Shown here: in pieces, positions 39,467 through 45,882 of the stretch
Position numbering within the stretch: position 1 is the stretch's first letter
Layout of the letters: the number at the start of each line of letters is the position of its first letter
Assembly (NCBI GenBank): GCA_035541935.1
Contig: DATKMJ010000026.1
Location: 1-45,882 of the forward strand
DNA length: 45,882 nucleotides
From: Candidatus Binatia bacterium
GTDB taxonomy: Bacteria > Vulcanimicrobiota > Vulcanimicrobiia > Vulcanimicrobiales > Vulcanimicrobiaceae
Direction of reading: 5' to 3'
Translations under genes and position numbers: made by a program
Notes under the pieces: generated by a model
The model's database searches: none
What the model saw: only the letters and a program-made list of their open reading frames with translations
Told to the model about the DNA's origin: nothing

Positions 39467-40213
39467 TCACATCAGGATGCCGCCGTCGACCACGAGGGTT
39501 TGCCCGGTGATGTATCCGGCAGCGTCGGAGCAGAGGAAGGCCACCGCTCCACTGACGTCTTCCGGCTTCCCGGCCCGGCCGAGAGCGGCTTGCTTAATCA
39601 AAAACTCCCTTGCGGCGTCCGGCATCTTCTGCGTCATGGCGGTCTCGATAAGACCCGGCGCGACGGCGTTGACTCTTATATTCCTCGAACCCAACTCCTT
39701 TGCCAGCGATTTGCAGAGCCCGATCAGCCCGGCCTTCGAGGCCGCGTACGCCGCCTGGCCGGCGTTCCCCGTCAATCCGACGATGCTCGACATCAGCACG
39801 ATCGACCCCGAGCGCTGCTTCATCATCGGCTTGGCGACGGCGCCGCAGAGATGGAACGCCGACTTCAAGTTCACGTCGAGCAGATGATCGACGGTCTCCG
39901 GCTTGAGGCGCAGCAGGAGCGCGTCGACGGACTGCCCCGCGTTCGCGATCGCAAAATCGAGCCGTCCGAATCGCGCGAGTACTTCGTCGACCACGCGCTC
40001 GACCGCGGCGCGATCCGCTACATCGCCGGCATAGACTTCGGCAACCGCGCCCGGACGCGAATTCGCGCAGAGTCCCGCGGTCTCGGTAAGCGCGGCGACG
40101 TCGCGCCCCATCAGCGCGACGTCCGCGCCGTCGCGCGCGAACTCGATTGCGATCGCCCGTCCGATGCCGCGGCTCGCGCCGGTGATCAGCGCGACCTGCG
40201 ATCCGAATCTCAT
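39467..40213 (-). CDS. fabG: 3-oxoacyl-[acyl-carrier-protein] reductase
   Basis: NADPH-dependent reduction of beta-ketoacyl-ACP in fatty acid elongation. The 248 residues have the cofactor loop TGASRGIG (11-18), NAG at 91-93, catalytic Ser143, Tyr156 and Lys160 (YAASK), and the C-terminal [16 protein letters not shown] characteristic of FabG. The ATGA overlap with fabD and the placement just before acpP confirm that this is the fatty-acid synthesis enzyme and not a generic SDR. Motifs and length are normal. Confidence 0.96.
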   Translation of the reverse strand: MRFGSQVALITGASRGIGRAIAIEFARDGADVALMGRDVAALTETAGLCANSRPGAVAEVYAGDVADRAAVERVVDEVLARFGRLDFAIANAGQSVDALLLRLKPETVDHLLDVNLKSAFHLCGAVAKPMMKQRSGSIVLMSSIVGLTGNAGQAAYAASKAGLIGLCKSLAKELGSRNIRVNAVAPGLIETAMTQKMPDAAREFLIKQAALGRAGKPEDVSGAVAFLCSDAAGYITGQTLVVDGGILM

Positions 40214-41163
40214 ACGTTTGCCTCCGCCGGCGCGTCGAGCAGCGCCTGCAGTCTCTCGACGCCGCCAAAATCGCTGACGACGATCGTCGCCGGCGCACCG
40301 GCCATCCGCTTCATCAGCGCGCCGAGCACGTTGCTCGCACCGAACTCCACGACGAGGCCGGGCGTGTATTCGAGAATGCGCTGCGCCGTGTCGTGCCAGC
40401 GCACCTCGTCGACGACCGAACGAATGAGGTTTCGTTTGATCGTCGCGACGTCGCGGTAGGGCCGGCCATCGACGTTTGAGATCACGTCAATATTCGGCAT
40501 CCCAAAATCGCTTGCTTCGACGACGGCGCGCAGCGGTTCGAGAGCGGGCTCCATGAGCTCGCTATGCCAGGCGCCCGAGACGTTGAGCGCGACGACGCGC
40601 TTTGCGCCGGCGTCGAGCATCGCCGCGGCCGCCGCCTGCACTGCATCGTAATCGCCGCTGATGACGATCTGCGTCGGCGAATTGAAGTTTGCCAGGCCGA
40701 CGCGCCCGCCGAGATTCGCGCGCTCGCGCTCGAGCACACCGCGCACCTGCTCGGCCTCCAGGCCTAACACTGCCGACATGCCGCCGCGCGCGATCCGCGC
40801 CGCCGCTTGCATCGCTCGCCCGCGCTCGGCAACGATGCGCAGCGCCTGTTCGAACTCGAGCGATCGCGCGATGACGAGGCTGCAGAGCTCTGCAAACGAA
40901 TGGCCGGCCGTGACGACCGGTTCGAGCCGATCGCCGACGGCGGCGTAGAGCGCCAGATTCGTCGTGAAGATCGCCGGCTGGCTGAACTCGGTCTCGCGCA
41001 GCCGCTCCTCGGGACCGTTGCGCTGCAGTGCGAGCAGATCGTAGCCGAGGACGAGCGCCGCGCGGTCGAAGAGTTCTCTCGCGCGCTCCGAGCGTTCGGC
41101 AACCTCGCAGCCCATGCCGACGCACTGGGAGCCCTGGCCGGGAAAGACCGCGGCGACGCGCAT
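40210..41163 (-). CDS. fabD: Malonyl-CoA-acyl carrier protein transacylase
   Basis: Transfers malonyl from CoA to ACP to supply elongation units. The 317 residues start with [16 protein letters not shown], contain nucleophile Ser89 in AGHSFAEL (the family's GHSxGE, here with Ala replacing the usual Gly), and His200 in SGAWHSELM. The GlnPGQGSQ oxyanion region (about 9-13) is intact. Start ATG 41161-41163 overlaps the fabH stop in TGATG and is where the conserved domain begins. The GHSFAE variant is worth noting but does not remove a catalytic residue. Confidence 0.95.
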   Translation of the reverse strand: MRVAAVFPGQGSQCVGMGCEVAERSERARELFDRAALVLGYDLLALQRNGPEERLRETEFSQPAIFTTNLALYAAVGDRLEPVVTAGHSFAELCSLVIARSLEFEQALRIVAERGRAMQAAARIARGGMSAVLGLEAEQVRGVLERERANLGGRVGLANFNSPTQIVISGDYDAVQAAAAAMLDAGAKRVVALNVSGAWHSELMEPALEPLRAVVEASDFGMPNIDVISNVDGRPYRDVATIKRNLIRSVVDEVRWHDTAQRILEYTPGLVVEFGASNVLGALMKRMAGAPATIVVSDFGGVERLQALLDAPAEANV

Positions 41164-42152
41164 CACGCCGCCCACCGCCATGCGACGGCTCCCCATGAGA
41201 GGCCGCCGCCGAAGGCAACGAAGACGACGAGGTCGTCGGGCTTGAGCAACCCCGCGCGCACCGTCTCGGAGAGCGCGAGCGGAATCGACGCAGCCGACGT
41301 GTTGCCGTACTCGGCGATGTTGACGATCACTTTATCTTCGGGCAGTCCCAAGTAGCGCGCCGTCGCGTCGATGATGCGGCGGTTCGCCTGATGCGGAATC
41401 AGATACGTGACGTCGGATTTCCTCAGGTTGGCTTTGCGGAGAACGCTGTCGGTTGACTCGACCATCTTGGTGACGGCGAGCTTGAACGTTTCGGGGCCGG
41501 CCATGTGAATGAGGTGGACTTTCGCATCGAGCCCGGCATGGTCGATCGGGCGGCGCGCTCCGCTGCCGTGCGCGTAGAGCAGGTCGGGGCGGCTGCCGTC
41601 GGCCCCGAGATCCGAAGCGAGAAAGCTGCTCTCTTCCGAGCTCTCGAGGATCACCGCGCCCGCGCCGTCGCCGAAGAGGATCGCAGTCGAGCGATCGTCC
41701 TTATCCAGAATCTTCGAAAGCGTCTCCGCGCCGATCAGCATGATGCGGCGGTAGACGCCGGAGCGTATCAAGCCGGATGCAACGGTCAAACCGTAGATGA
41801 AGCCGCTGCAGGCGATCTCGATGTCGAACGCCGGCTTATCGGTGACGCCGAGATGCGAGGCGACCAGACAGGCGGTGGCCGGGAAGAAGTAATCGGGGGT
41901 GACGGTGGCGACGATGAAGCAGTCGATGTCGTTGGGCTGCAATCTCGCATGCGCGAGGGCCGCGCTCGCCGCGGCGGAGGCCAGATCGCTCGTTCCTTCT
42001 TCTTCGGTAGCCCAGTGGCGGCGCTTCATCCCCGTGCGGGTCGTGATCCAATCGTCGGATGTGTCCAGCCAGGCTTCGAGATCGTGATTCGTGATGACGC
42101 GCGGCGGCGCGTAGTGGCCGACGCCGACGATCTTCACCCCAGTGGCGGGCAC
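41163..42152 (-). CDS. fabH: 3-oxoacyl-ACP synthase III
   Basis: Initiates fatty acid synthesis by condensing acyl-CoA with malonyl-ACP. The 329 residues keep the catalytic triad Cys115 (IEIACSGFIYG), His254 (IPHQANRRI) and Asn284 (EYGNTSAAS). The N-terminal ITNHDLEAWLDTSDDWITTRTGM is a strong family signature, and the C-terminal FGGGLSWGAV closes the fold. The start is a GTG at 42150-42152, 1 nt after the rpmF stop. plsX, which often sits between rpmF and fabH, is absent. Starter-unit preference (acetyl or branched) cannot be judged from sequence by eye. Confidence 0.96.
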   Translation of the reverse strand: MPATGVKIVGVGHYAPPRVITNHDLEAWLDTSDDWITTRTGMKRRHWATEEEGTSDLASAAASAALAHARLQPNDIDCFIVATVTPDYFFPATACLVASHLGVTDKPAFDIEIACSGFIYGLTVASGLIRSGVYRRIMLIGAETLSKILDKDDRSTAILFGDGAGAVILESSEESSFLASDLGADGSRPDLLYAHGSGARRPIDHAGLDAKVHLIHMAGPETFKLAVTKMVESTDSVLRKANLRKSDVTYLIPHQANRRIIDATARYLGLPEDKVIVNIAEYGNTSAASIPLALSETVRAGLLKPDDLVVFVAFGGGLSWGAVAWRWAA

Positions 42153-42153
42153 T

Positions 42154-42348
42154 CTAGCCGGCCGACTCGTCTTGCATCTTAACGACTTGCCGGCCCTTAT
42201 ACGTGCCGCAACTCGGGCAAGCGAAATGCGGCCGCTTCGGCTGGTGACACTGCGGGCATTGCACGGTGGTCACCGCGCCCAGCTTCCAGTTGGCGGCGCG
42301 GCGGCTGCGAGTCTTGCTGCGAGGCGTCTTCCACTTTAGATTCGCCAC
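42154..42348 (-). CDS. rpmF: 50S ribosomal protein L32
   Basis: A 64-residue zinc-ribbon ribosomal protein. The N-terminus MANLKWKTPRSKTRSRRA is the family pattern (usually AVPKRKTSKSR) and the zinc ligands are CPQC and CPSC. The last ten residues form a short acidic tail. It follows the DUF177 gene by 25 nt and precedes fabH by 1 nt, the common DUF177-rpmF-fab arrangement. Confidence 0.95.
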   Translation of the reverse strand: MANLKWKTPRSKTRSRRAANWKLGAVTTVQCPQCHQPKRPHFACPSCGTYKGRQVVKMQDESAG

Positions 42349-42373
42349 ATCGGTCTCCGTCTTACGAGCAGTA

Positions 42374-42844
42374 TTATAAAGATTGCACGCGGTCGCACGG
42401 ACATTCGCCCAGATTGCGGTTCGCCCCGCAACTCGCGCAGAGTCCCTTGCATTCGGGGCTGCAGCGCAGACCCATCGGCAAGGCAGCGAGGACGCTCTGC
42501 GCCGCCAGGTCGGCGACGTCGAGCCGCTCCCCGGTCAGCACGTTGCTCTCCCCGAACGGGTCGACCTCGCGTCCCCGCGAGGGATCGAGCCGCTCATCCA
42601 CGTCGACGTGGATCGTGCGGTCCACGTCTTCCAAGCATCGGTCGCACTCGCCGTGAGCCCGCACGTCAACGGTGCCCTCGACGACGAGCATCCGGTCGGC
42701 TTGGCGCAGTTCCAGCTGCACGCGGGCCGGTTCCGGAAAATCGAGTCCTTCGAACGGCGCGATTCGCACCTCGTCGGAGACCACCATGAGCTGGCGGCTG
42801 CCGGCGAGGAGGCCGCCGATATCGACCCAATGCGAACGATCCAT
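42374..42844 (-). CDS. DUF177 (YceD) family protein
   Basis: A 156-residue protein of the YceD/DUF177 family, found beside rpmF across bacteria and linked in E. coli to 23S rRNA accumulation. Visible are the ECDRCLEDV Cys pair (about 91-98), a central acidic region and the C-terminal SPECKGLCASCGANRN plus ECPCD, a likely zinc site. Start chosen as ATG 42842-42844. An earlier ATG at 42881-42883 lies inside a leader hairpin and would add a Gly/Cys-rich stub unlike the family. First gene of the fatty-acid/ribosome operon. Confidence 0.9.
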   Translation of the reverse strand: MDRSHWVDIGGLLAGSRQLMVVSDEVRIAPFEGLDFPEPARVQLELRQADRMLVVEGTVDVRAHGECDRCLEDVDRTIHVDVDERLDPSRGREVDPFGESNVLTGERLDVADLAAQSVLAALPMGLRCSPECKGLCASCGANRNLGECPCDRVQSL

Positions 42845-42868
42845 CAGAAGTAGTCCACCGCAACATGA

Positions 42869-42891
42869 GACCCCGCCAACCAAGCGGGGTC
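42869..42891 (-). promoter_or_regulatory. Hairpin in the leader of the DUF177-rpmF-fab operon
   Basis: On the minus strand GACCCCGC, a 7-nt loop, then GCGGGGTC form a perfect 8-bp stem. It lies between the predicted transcription start (about 42901) and the DUF177 ATG (42844), covering about 23 of 57 leader bases. It has no trailing T-run. It could be an attenuator, a protein-binding site or a stabilising 5' structure. Confidence 0.55.
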
Positions 42892-42907
42892 GCCGCGGAC
42901 CTTTGCC

Positions 42908-42936
42908 ATTCTAGAACCCGTACCCAGGCTTGTCAA
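42908..42936 (-). promoter_or_regulatory. Sigma-70-type promoter for the DUF177-rpmF-fab-acpP-ffh operon
   Basis: On the minus strand, TTGACA (42936-42931) is a perfect -35 element, followed by a 17-nt spacer and TAGAAT (42913-42908), one mismatch from the consensus TATAAT. Start of transcription would be near 42901, giving a leader of about 57 nt. This is the strongest promoter-like sequence found in the window. Confidence 0.78.
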
Positions 42937-42966
42937 ACGCCATGCCAGGGGGATAGAAGCCCTGCC

Positions 42967-43632
42967 ATGAGCATCGATCCCATCGCCTCGAAGCTCGCCT
43001 CGGAGGGCGTGGCCTACGCCCCGCAGATCGCCGGCGCCGCCCGCCGGCACGGGCTCGACCCCGGTTTGCTTGCCGCCGTGGCAGCGCAAGAGACCGGCGG
43101 CCCCGATACCAACGCGGGCCACAACGAGGTCGGCGACGGTGGCCACGGGCGCGGCCTCTTCCAGATCGACGACCGCTGGCATGCGTTCGCCTCGACTCCC
43201 GCGGCGATGGACCCGGGCGCCAACGCCGATTACGCGGCCGGGATGATCTCCGGCTTGCTCAAGCGCTACGGCGGAAACGTTCGCTCTGCGCTCTCCGCCT
43301 ATAATGCCGGCTCCCCCACGGCGACCGGCACGAGAACCCGCTGGTCCGACGGGAGCGATCTCTCCTACGCCGATTCCGTGCTGCGCCACTACCAACGCCT
43401 CACCGGCGGCCCCGCACAATCCTCGGAATCGACGCAATCGACCGCAATTGCCGAGTCGGGCAGCGAGATCGCCTCAACCGGCGTGCTGCGCGCTCGGGCA
43501 CAGCGCCTTCCGTTCGTGGCGCCGATCGCTGCCTCCGCACACCAAACGCGGCCGAATTCTGCGAATTACAGCCGAGCCGCGACCGATTACGTCGCCCTCT
43601 TCAACGACGACACCGACGAGAACAACTCGTAG
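42967..43632 (+). CDS. Lytic transglycosylase (SLT domain) without signal peptide
   Basis: A 221-residue protein with a Slt/lysozyme-like domain at about 17-150 that would cleave peptidoglycan. Catalytic Glu42 lies in AAVAAQETGG, the GHGRGLFQID segment matches the family's GxxGLMQ block, and ALSAYNAGS matches its AYNAG block. No signal peptide or membrane segment is present, so export would need another route or association with an envelope machine. The C-terminal 70 residues are low-complexity and end NYSRAATDYVALFNDD..., a tail shared with the next protein. The start ATG has no strong ribosome-binding site; GGGGGA lies about 15 nt upstream. First of four plus-strand genes, divergent from the DUF177 operon. 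Confidence 0.85.
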   Translation: MSIDPIASKLASEGVAYAPQIAGAARRHGLDPGLLAAVAAQETGGPDTNAGHNEVGDGGHGRGLFQIDDRWHAFASTPAAMDPGANADYAAGMISGLLKRYGGNVRSALSAYNAGSPTATGTRTRWSDGSDLSYADSVLRHYQRLTGGPAQSSESTQSTAIAESGSEIASTGVLRARAQRLPFVAPIAASAHQTRPNSANYSRAATDYVALFNDDTDENNS

Positions 43633-43649
43633 AACAGGAGAAAAACACC

Positions 43650-43961
43650 GTGTCATCCCTCCCTTCGATCGAAGGAACGATCTCCGCCAAACCGCTCGGC
43701 AACACGCTCTGCGGCGCGCTCGGCGGCACGCTGCGCGGCGCTCCGGGAGGCGCGAGCGGCACGCTTCGCGGGGAATCGCCCGATTCGCCCGAGAGCGCCG
43801 CGGTCGCCGAGCTCGGCAATCTCATCAACTCGCTCGGAACGCTCTCCTCACAGGCGCAAAGCCTCCCCCTGAGCGCTCCGACGCTCCCGCAACTGCCGCA
43901 GAACCAAAGTTATCGCCCGCAGGCGACCGATTACACGCAGCTCGCCGACGAGTCGAACTAA
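43650..43961 (+). CDS. Small hypothetical protein with shared motifs
   Basis: A 103-residue protein I do not recognise. The N-terminus is a Gly-rich stretch (about 15-40) with LGNTLCGALGG, which resembles LGNAIGGALGS in the next protein. A helical segment (about 48-70) and a Pro/Leu-rich stretch follow. It ends SYRPQATDYTQLADESN, closely like the transglycosylase's tail. Start GTG 43650 has AGGAG with 8-nt spacing, and the gene follows the transglycosylase by 17 nt. No signal peptide is seen. Function unknown; the shared sequences suggest binding to the same partner as its neighbours. Confidence 0.78.
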   Translation: MSSLPSIEGTISAKPLGNTLCGALGGTLRGAPGGASGTLRGESPDSPESAAVAELGNLINSLGTLSSQAQSLPLSAPTLPQLPQNQSYRPQATDYTQLADESN

Positions 43962-43980
43962 AGAGTAAAGGAGCGACGAC

Positions 43981-44313
43981 ATGGCATTCCTGCTTCCCGT
44001 CCTCGAGGGACTCGGTTCCGGCCTGCTCGGCAACGCGATCGGCGGCGCGCTCGGAAGCGGCGTCGCCGGCAACGCCGAGAACTCCGCGATGAACGCGCTC
44101 AACTCGCAAGACGAACAGTTTCAGTTGAGCATGTACGCTTCGGAGCTCCAAAACCAAGAGCAACTCCAGATGCAATCCGAAGTCTTCGATCAAATGATGG
44201 ACGAGCGCAGCGAGAACATGCGCGAGGTGGATACCCTCCGCAACGTCGACATGGCGCAGCGCAAGATGGACGACAGCATTACGAAGAAGTTCATCCAGTC
44301 GATCACCGAATGA
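43981..44313 (+). CDS. Small glycine-zipper/helical hypothetical protein
   Basis: A 110-residue protein. Residues 9-31 form a Gly-zipper-like hydrophobic helix (LEGLGSGLLGNAIGGALG...) that could insert in or oligomerise at a membrane. Residues 42-108 are a long, strongly helical, charged and Gln/Met-rich stretch, consistent with a coiled coil. General resemblance to small filament- or rod-forming secretion proteins is noted, but no family can be assigned. A clean AGGAG ribosome-binding site precedes the ATG, and the stop overlaps the next gene (ATGA). It shares the LGNxxxGALG block with the preceding protein. Confidence 0.78.
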   Translation: MAFLLPVLEGLGSGLLGNAIGGALGSGVAGNAENSAMNALNSQDEQFQLSMYASELQNQEQLQMQSEVFDQMMDERSENMREVDTLRNVDMAQRKMDDSITKKFIQSITE

Positions 44314-44525
44314 TCGCACCGCTTCTCTCGACTCGCACCGAGCGCACCACGACGGGGCGCGGCACGACCGCCGCGCCCCGCGTCGCGGCCGCGCATCAGG
44401 CGTTCGACGACGAGGCGGCCGAGCGCGCCGAGATTCTCCGCGAGCACGAGGTGCTGCAGCTGCTGCTCATGGAGTTCCTCAAGAACGAGGACGAGATCAT
44501 GAAGAAATGGATCGCGCTTATCTAA
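44310..44525 (+). CDS. Small helical hypothetical protein
   Basis: A 71-residue protein of unknown function. A Thr/Arg/Ala-rich N-terminus (1-28) leads into a single charged amphipathic helix (about 30-70: AFDDEAAERAEILREHEVLQ and on) likely to form a coiled coil or to bind another helix. It overlaps the preceding gene by 4 nt (ATGA), so it is probably made in a fixed ratio with it. No domain is recognised. Last gene of the cassette; a strong hairpin follows within 5 nt. Confidence 0.75.
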   Translation: MIAPLLSTRTERTTTGRGTTAAPRVAAAHQAFDDEAAERAEILREHEVLQLLLMEFLKNEDEIMKKWIALI

Positions 44526-44529
44526 GGGA

Positions 44530-44558
44530 GATGGGGGTGCGTCGGGACGCACCCCATC
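44530..44558. terminator. Hairpin after the four-gene cassette
   Basis: GATGGGGGTGCGTC (44530-44543) pairs with GACGCACCCCATC (44546-44558), a 13-bp stem with one bulged G and a tight loop. It lies between convergent genes and could stop transcription from both sides. No T-run is present on the plus strand, so intrinsic termination is not certain. Confidence 0.6.
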
Positions 44559-44575
44559 GCCTCACGACGGGTCCG

Positions 44576-45882
44576 CTAAAGGGCGTTGGCTAGAGCCCAC
44601 CCCTGCGGAGCACCGATACCCGCTGCTTGATTGTACTGCGTAGGGCTGCACGAGTATCCCCCGTTATTGCCCGACGTGCACGGCGTGTAGTACGTGCTGT
44701 AGCCTGTCTGCGAGAAGAGGCTGTAAATCGTCGGATCGATCCAGCCTAGCTTTGCCGAGTGAAGCTCGTTTGCTTCGAGAATCAGCGCCACTGAGGCCGG
44801 CGAGGACCAGGACGTGCCTAAGTATTCGCCCCATTTGCCGCCCGTGTAGACAGCAACGGGATAGAACGGCAGCGAGATGTCGGGCTGATTGCGGCCCGAC
44901 GTAATCATGCCGGTGATCCCGCTCTGGTAGCTCGGCAGCGCGAAGACGGTCGATACGCCGCCGCCGCCGGAGTAACCGTCGACGTTGCCCATCGTCACCG
45001 TTTCCAGAACGCCCTGGCTGGTGTCGGTGAAATCGATCCCGCCGATCGATGAGAAGTACGGGTCGCCGGCCGGTGCGCTAACCCCTTTGCCTCCGCATTC
45101 GTTGCTGCCCGAGTCACCGCTCGACGCCGAGAACTCAACGCCCTCCGAAGCGCCTTGCTCCGCGATGGAATTCGTCGAGTCGTCGAACGAAACGTCGCTC
45201 GATTCGCATCCGCCGAAGGAAGAGTTTACAGCCGTGGCTTTGCCGTCGGTCAACACTTGGTTGTACGTATCCTCTATGTGTTGATCGGTTAGGGATCCCA
45301 TATCGTATACGATGATGTTCGCTCCGGGAGCCAATCCGGAAATGGTTTGTACGTCGAGGTCCGTCTCGGCATCGTCGCCGTGGCCGCCGCCGTCGACGGA
45401 TTCATTGGTGACCGTGCCGGTCTGCGTGACGCCGGAGGCGGATAGGTAGGTCGCGAGATAGCTCGTGTTCACCGGGTCGTCGATTGCGACGGCAGCCGTA
45501 TACCCGGCGCCGTTGCATCCGTGCTGCACGGGGAAGTCAAACGGCTTGGCGACGCCCGTGGCCAGCGTTCCGGAGGAGTTCGTAAGAGGTCCGTTGTCCG
45601 CCGGGGCACCGTTGCATCCGCTGCTAGGCGTCGACGTCGGAGTCGGAGTTGGAGTCGGAGTTGGAGTCGGAGTTGGAGTCGGCGTTGGAGTCGGAGTTGG
45701 AGTTGGAGTCGGAGTTGGAGTCGGCGTCGGAGTCGGCGTGGGTGACGGACTCGCCGTTGGCGTGGGCGACGGAGACGGAGACGGAGATGGCAACGAGTTA
45801 TGCCGCGGCTTTGTCGCTGCGACGGTGCGGACGACGGTCAAGCTATTTATTGAGATGTCGCGAACGAGGGTTGCGATCGATT
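44576..45882 (-). CDS. Sedolisin (S53) family peptidase with Thr-Pro linker, 5' end outside window
   Basis: Subtilisin-fold serine-carboxyl peptidase, active at low pH in the known members. The catalytic Glu and Asp are in AETDLDVQ (Glu and Asp four apart), the oxyanion Asp in SSGDSG, and the nucleophile Ser in [12 protein letters not shown]-terminal pair of Cys (TPCTSG, YSCSP) may form a disulfide. The first 60 visible residues are a linker of repeated Ser/Thr-Pro. The frame stays open to base 45882, so the N-terminus, including any signal peptide or prodomain, lies outside. A TTG at 45839-45841 is the only start-like codon in the visible end and would leave no signal peptide. An extracellular enzyme is likely. 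Confidence 0.9.
   Translation of the reverse strand, partial: SIATLVRDISINSLTVVRTVAATKPRHNSLPSPSPSPSPTPTASPSPTPTPTPTPTPTPTPTPTPTPTPTPTPTPTPTPTPTSTPSSGCNGAPADNGPLTNSSGTLATGVAKPFDFPVQHGCNGAGYTAAVAIDDPVNTSYLATYLSASGVTQTGTVTNESVDGGGHGDDAETDLDVQTISGLAPGANIIVYDMGSLTDQHIEDTYNQVLTDGKATAVNSSFGGCESSDVSFDDSTNSIAEQGASEGVEFSASSGDSGSNECGGKGVSAPAGDPYFSSIGGIDFTDTSQGVLETVTMGNVDGYSGGGGVSTVFALPSYQSGITGMITSGRNQPDISLPFYPVAVYTGGKWGEYLGTSWSSPASVALILEANELHSAKLGWIDPTIYSLFSQTGYSTYYTPCTSGNNGGYSCSPTQYNQAAGIGAPQGWALANAL
45630..45792 (-). repeat. Tandem repeat encoding the Thr/Ser-Pro linker
   Basis: Short repeat of GGAGTC, GGAGTT and GGCGTC-like hexamers on the plus strand, which read as alternating Thr-Pro codons on the minus strand. 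Units vary mainly at the third codon position, so the protein sequence is more regular than the DNA. The array is prone to slipped-strand length change in multiples of 6 bp, which would alter linker length without shifting frame. Confidence 0.9.

Noticed and set aside
43981-44313. Type III secretion needle or inner-rod protein
   Set aside because: Size and helical character fit loosely, but no motif or neighbouring apparatus gene supports naming it.
45630-45792. CRISPR-like repeat array
   Set aside because: Units are hexamers in frame with a Thr-Pro coding region, with no spacers.

Overview
High-GC, gene-dense bacterial chromosome segment made almost entirely of housekeeping and general metabolic genes, packed in runs with 1-4 nt stop/start overlaps. 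There is no rRNA, CRISPR array, transposase or recognisable prophage. GatCAB, class II ribonucleotide reductase, many Sec/lipoprotein signal peptides and a periplasmic-type MsrA suggest a didermic, free-living, high-GC bacterium. A deep phylum such as Eremiobacterota (WPS-2) would fit, but that is a guess from memory and not shown by the sequence.

Region by region. (1) 1-7780, minus strand: one operon reading small membrane protein, RlmD-type rRNA methyltransferase, gatC, gatA, gatB, mutS2, tyrS (cut by the window edge). (2) 7851-8106: tRNA-Ser(GGA), followed by an inverted and a direct partial copy of its own 3' half and a GC-rich hairpin. (3) 8107-10536: a hypothetical protein, Fe/Mn superoxide dismutase, aroE and a YqeG-type HAD phosphatase. 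(4) 10676-16727: nrdJ, a B12-dependent ribonucleotide reductase with two large inteins, behind two apparent NrdR boxes. (5) 16829-36581: a mosaic of exported enzymes and hypotheticals (multicopper oxidase, Asp-box propeller protein, phosphoesterase lipoprotein, S9 peptidase, MsrA, polysaccharide deacetylase, stalk-domain protein) mixed with an Lhr helicase, an SDR, an HIBADH-family enzyme and a BrkB-family membrane protein. (6) 36591-42913, minus strand: a condensed fatty-acid/ribosome/SRP operon (DUF177, rpmF, fabH, fabD, fabG, acpP, ffh, rpsP, khpA, rimM) driven by a near-consensus sigma-70 promoter with a hairpin in its leader. (7) 42967-44525, plus strand: a four-gene cassette of a signal-less lytic transglycosylase and three small proteins that share sequence modules. 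This is the best candidate for an undescribed system. (8) 44576 to the end, minus strand: a sedolisin (S53) peptidase with a long Thr-Pro tandem-repeat linker, open to the window edge.

How the genes fit together. Regions 1 and 6 supply translation fidelity (TyrS, GatCAB, RlmD, RimM, S16, L32), membrane lipid precursors (FabH, FabD, FabG, ACP) and membrane targeting (Ffh). nrdJ supplies deoxynucleotides. The central genes are mostly envelope or secreted functions with no single shared pathway. No stretch over 300 bases lacks an annotated feature. The longest non-protein interval (7781-8106) holds the tRNA and its partial copies.
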